From Lachnospiraceae bacterium (lineage in GTDB: Bacteria > Bacillota > Clostridia > Lachnospirales > Lachnospiraceae), in contig JAILKJ010000032.1 in NCBI GenBank assembly GCA_024693845.1, forward strand, positions 1 through 43,935: a stretch of DNA of 43,935 bases, in the 5' to 3' direction. Of the stretch, positions 41,684 to 43,935 are shown one piece after another (the first letter of the stretch is position 1; each line of letters begins with the position of its first letter). A model generated the notes under the pieces. It was not told the DNA's origin. It was given only the letters and a program-made list of their open reading frames with translations, and made no database searches. Position numbers and translations under genes: made by a program.

Positions 41684-41913
41684 ATACATTCATACCGCGG
41701 TGCCACCTTGCTTCGCACTTTGTGCGCTCTTATCCGGATACCATCATATCCGTTGCCCTTTACGCAGGCTCACGTCTCGGATACTCGGCTTTGCCTTTCC
41801 CCTTGCCCTCTGCGGTCCATTTAACAGGCTGCGTTCTGTCCGGCTCTCAGCTGCCCGGGCTCTCTGTAAGTGCACGATCTGTTTTTATCTCCGCGTCATC
41901 GGTTTGTTATGTT
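41684..41913 (-). promoter_or_regulatory. Tryptophan T-box riboswitch (trp operon leader)
   Basis: The conserved T-box AAGGTGGCACCGCGG is at 41709-41695. Upstream are a Stem III-like hairpin (GGATA/TATCC near 41751-41736), and a Stem I with the distal AGAGAGCC...GCTGAGAGCC elements. The specifier reads UGG (41819-41817) in the context AAUGGACC, giving tryptophan. Uncharged tRNA-Trp should pair with UGG and the T-box and allow trpDCBA expression. With the promoter and terminator it fills the 390-bp stretch between trpD and the VWA gene; no protein gene is seen there. Confidence 0.93.
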
Positions 41914-41919
41914 AGAAAA

Positions 41920-41948
41920 AATATAAACCACTTCCCGTAAAATTGCAA
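41920..41948 (-). promoter_or_regulatory. SigA-type promoter of the trp operon
   Basis: On the minus strand TTGCAA (41948-41943) and TATATT (41925-41920) are 17 bp apart. Transcription would start near 41913, at the 5' end of the T-box leader. It lies under 20 bp past the stop of the VWA lipoprotein gene, which has no strong terminator. Confidence 0.75.
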
Positions 41949-41965
41949 GAGGGAATTTGACTTTT

Positions 41966-43645
41966 TTACAGCTGTACGTTAAAGAGGTTACGGATCTGGT
42001 TTGCGATATCATCGCTGTCCGCCTTGATGATCGCCGCCTCATTGATATTGGACAGCCTCTCCAGATCATCGGTATTGCTGTAATTGTAGGCAATGGAGTA
42101 AATGGGGATCTGCAGACCGCCCACAATGGGAGTTACACGATTTAAGCTCCAGCCCTCATTCTGATCACCGTCCGTCAGCACAAAGAGCATCAGCTTGGCA
42201 TCCGGGATCTCCTCTGCCTTCTTCTCCAGCATATCAAGACCCACAAGCATGGCATCATAAGTGGCTGTTCCGCCTACCGCCGAAAGATTCTTGACCTCAC
42301 CGGCAAAATACGCCCTCTGGGTTGCATCAAACTGCTCGATGGGCAGATTCACCGTTACCTTCGAAGCATAGCTGACCAGTCCCACATAGTGCTCGGATCC
42401 GATATAGTTGGAGGCATTGATCAGAGAGCTCTTAAGTGCATTCAGAGGCTCTCCGTCCATGGAACCGGAAACATCGGCAACAAAGACCGCAATGATGGGC
42501 TTACCGCCGTTCTTGTTCTGCTTCCACAGCTTCTGTGCCGCAAGATATTCGGCACCGTCAAGACCCGGATCCTGTGCCTGATAATCGTCATGACGGTTAA
42601 AGCCCTTCTCCGTAGCCAGCTTCTGGCTCTTTTCATTCTTACAATAGTCCACGAACATCTGGGCTGCCTGTTTTTCCTCATCCGAATCCCAGTCAAAGGT
42701 GTAGATCGGATGATCATGACGGATACCGGCAGGAACATAAACATAGTCCTTCAGCTCCGGTGTGTTGACGTACGCCTGCTCCTCCATGACCATGGCATTG
42801 ATGATGCCCTTCTTGGCGGAATTACGCAGTACTGCCGTGGTGTAAGCTACCGGCGGGGACTTTTTCTGATACTCCAGAAGAGCTTCACTTGCCTTGTCGG
42901 AAAGCGGGTTGTCAGGATCAAAGGATTTGAGCATCGCCGTCAGGATATTCAGTCCCGTACTTGAGGTATAGGGATTGGTATAGGCAAAGGTCAGATCTCC
43001 CGCATTCGAGGCCGTCAGTACGTTTCCTACGGTAGCATCCTTGTACTTGTCGATAAAGGTCTCATAGACATCCTTGCGGATCAGGATACCGGCGGTATTG
43101 CCGGCGATACGATCCTCGATCTTGTTGATACCGATACCGGAGGCCTTGAGCATTTCGCCCCATGCAAAGTTAGACGGTGCAAACACTTCCGGCTCATAGG
43201 CACCTGCATTCATGTAGGTCACTGCCTCACCGGAGGTGATCTTACGGACGGAAACGGAAACCGTCCTTCCGCCAACGGTATACTGCTCCTTATTGAAACG
43301 CTTAGCCACTTCGTTCATCCAGTCATCAGGGGCATCGGCACTCATCTCGGTAGCCGCTGCCACCTCAATGTTGATATCTCCCCTTCCTTCAACGGTGATG
43401 GGGAAGGTGTCGATATCCGCAAGGGCCTCTGCTTCGGAAACCTCATCGGAATAGATATCCAGAATGGGATCGTCCACGTTTCTTACGCTGACCTTCTTTA
43501 AGAGTGTTGCCATCTCCGCTCTCGCATCGTCGTAGGAAAGCGCATCCTCCCTGTCATCGTTCTCCGTTCTTGCTCCGCTGCAGCCCGTCAGCAGCCCCGC
43601 TGCCAGGGAAGCCGTCAGCAAAAGTGAAAGCATTCTTTTTTTCAT
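41966..43645 (-). CDS. Lipoprotein with substrate-binding-like region and VWA domain
   Basis: 559 aa from the ATG at 43645, chosen for GAGGAGAGG just before it; an ATG six codons earlier overlaps the previous stop as ATGA. Signal peptide with lipobox LLTGC (Cys22). Residues of about 75-370 resemble an extracellular solute-binding protein (PDDWMNEVAKRFNKEQYTVGGRTVSV...; ILIRKDVYETF). The VWA domain begins near 385: MIDAS residues DVSGS (391-395), a Thr in GGTATYD, and LTDGD. This architecture occurs in Firmicutes, often near TelA-type genes; function unknown, probably metal-dependent ligand binding outside the membrane. Confidence 0.87.
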   Translation of the reverse strand: MKKRMLSLLLTASLAAGLLTGCSGARTENDDREDALSYDDARAEMATLLKKVSVRNVDDPILDIYSDEVSEAEALADIDTFPITVEGRGDINIEVAAATEMSADAPDDWMNEVAKRFNKEQYTVGGRTVSVSVRKITSGEAVTYMNAGAYEPEVFAPSNFAWGEMLKASGIGINKIEDRIAGNTAGILIRKDVYETFIDKYKDATVGNVLTASNAGDLTFAYTNPYTSSTGLNILTAMLKSFDPDNPLSDKASEALLEYQKKSPPVAYTTAVLRNSAKKGIINAMVMEEQAYVNTPELKDYVYVPAGIRHDHPIYTFDWDSDEEKQAAQMFVDYCKNEKSQKLATEKGFNRHDDYQAQDPGLDGAEYLAAQKLWKQNKNGGKPIIAVFVADVSGSMDGEPLNALKSSLINASNYIGSEHYVGLVSYASKVTVNLPIEQFDATQRAYFAGEVKNLSAVGGTATYDAMLVGLDMLEKKAEEIPDAKLMLFVLTDGDQNEGWSLNRVTPIVGGLQIPIYSIAYNYSNTDDLERLSNINEAAIIKADSDDIANQIRNLFNVQL

Positions 43646-43659
43646 GATCCTCTCCTCTT

Positions 43660-43935
43660 TCATTCCCCGGAAATCGCTTCCAGGATTGTCTTTTTATAGA
43701 TCTCCAGCATGGAAACATCGTTGCCCGAATCTCCCTGCCGGTTCAGATACTCTGTCAGGGCAAAAACAAATTCCTGTGACTGACGCAGGATCTCCCTGTT
43801 CTGGGAAAGGCACTCGGAAAGCCTTTCGGCGATCCTGCCGGTATCCTCACTCTTATTGCAGTCTGAAACCTCCATGTAGTTTATGACCTTGCGTACGTTG
43901 CGGAGGATCCCCTGCTCCGCCTGATCCAGTACATC
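43660..43935 (-). CDS. 3' end of an unrecognised gene upstream of the VWA lipoprotein
   Basis: The frame is open from the right window edge to a stop at 43660-43662, giving at least 91 residues. An internal ATG at 43875 has no ribosome site, and the frame before it (VLDQAEQGILRNVRKVINY) looks coding, so I treat it as a 5'-cut gene. It is hydrophilic and helical, ending EIYKKTILEAISGE. No family recognised. Its stop overlaps an in-frame ATG of the VWA gene, so the two are probably coupled. Confidence 0.6.
   Translation of the reverse strand, partial: DVLDQAEQGILRNVRKVINYMEVSDCNKSEDTGRIAERLSECLSQNREILRQSQEFVFALTEYLNRQGDSGNDVSMLEIYKKTILEAISGE

Noticed and set aside
41700-41915. Small plus-strand frames in the trp leader
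   Set aside because: They lie on the complement of the T-box RNA and have no ribosome site.

Overview
The window reads as chromosomal DNA of an anaerobic Clostridia-type Firmicute, most likely of the Lachnospiraceae kind. This rests on gene order (radC-mreBCD-mrdA; mutS/mutL/miaA/miaB with a YnbB-type PLP enzyme; pyrH-frr-uppS-cdsA-dxr-rseP-ispG), a tryptophan T-box leader, strong GGAGG ribosome sites, a YolD-like/Y-polymerase pair and lar nickel-cofactor genes. Base composition looks moderately GC-rich and even. I see no tRNA, rRNA, IS element, prophage or CRISPR array. All genes but one (a GH3 beta-glucosidase) are on the minus strand, so transcription runs from high to low coordinates.

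Layout from left to right. 1-3630 is the cell-shape operon, read radC > mreB > mreC > mreD > mrdA (cut by the window edge), with a promoter before radC. 3680-17130 is a long run read proA > proB > DUF896 > 5-formyl-THF cyclo-ligase > miaB > mutS > EAL protein > mutL > miaA > YnbB-type PLP enzyme. It joins proline synthesis, mismatch repair and tRNA A37 modification, with a c-di-GMP phosphodiesterase between mutS and mutL. 17137-18582 is a secreted NlpC/P60 hydrolase with a strong promoter, a terminator and evenly spaced TGTAAC repeats that match the WalR (YycF) box. 18598-22899 is larB > larE > larC > Y-family polymerase > YolD-like gene. LarC ends where the LarC2 domain would begin and carries a His-rich insert coded by an 18-bp repeat. 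22932-23803 is a small self-contained unit of two unrecognised membrane proteins with its own promoter and terminator.

23805-32110 is an envelope and isoprenoid block read polysaccharide deacetylase > bactofilin > pyrH > frr > uppS > cdsA > dxr > rseP > ispG. Dxr and IspG make isoprenoid precursors, UppS makes the undecaprenyl carrier, CdsA makes CDP-diacylglycerol, and bactofilin and the deacetylase act on the cell envelope. 32187-36505 holds an HtrA-type protease and the divergent beta-glucosidase. 36532-37722 is a secreted beta-helix protein whose promoter lies inside a long inverted repeat. 37770-41948 is a T-box controlled trpDCBA operon lacking trpE, trpG and trpF. The right end holds a lipoprotein with a solute-binding-like region and a VWA domain, and the 3' end of an unrecognised gene.

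Most content is housekeeping. The points most worth a second look are the WalR-like operator array, the LarC1-only lar operon joined to a Y-family polymerase, the EAL protein inside the mutS-mutL pair, the incomplete trp operon, the divergent MreB and the two-gene membrane unit.
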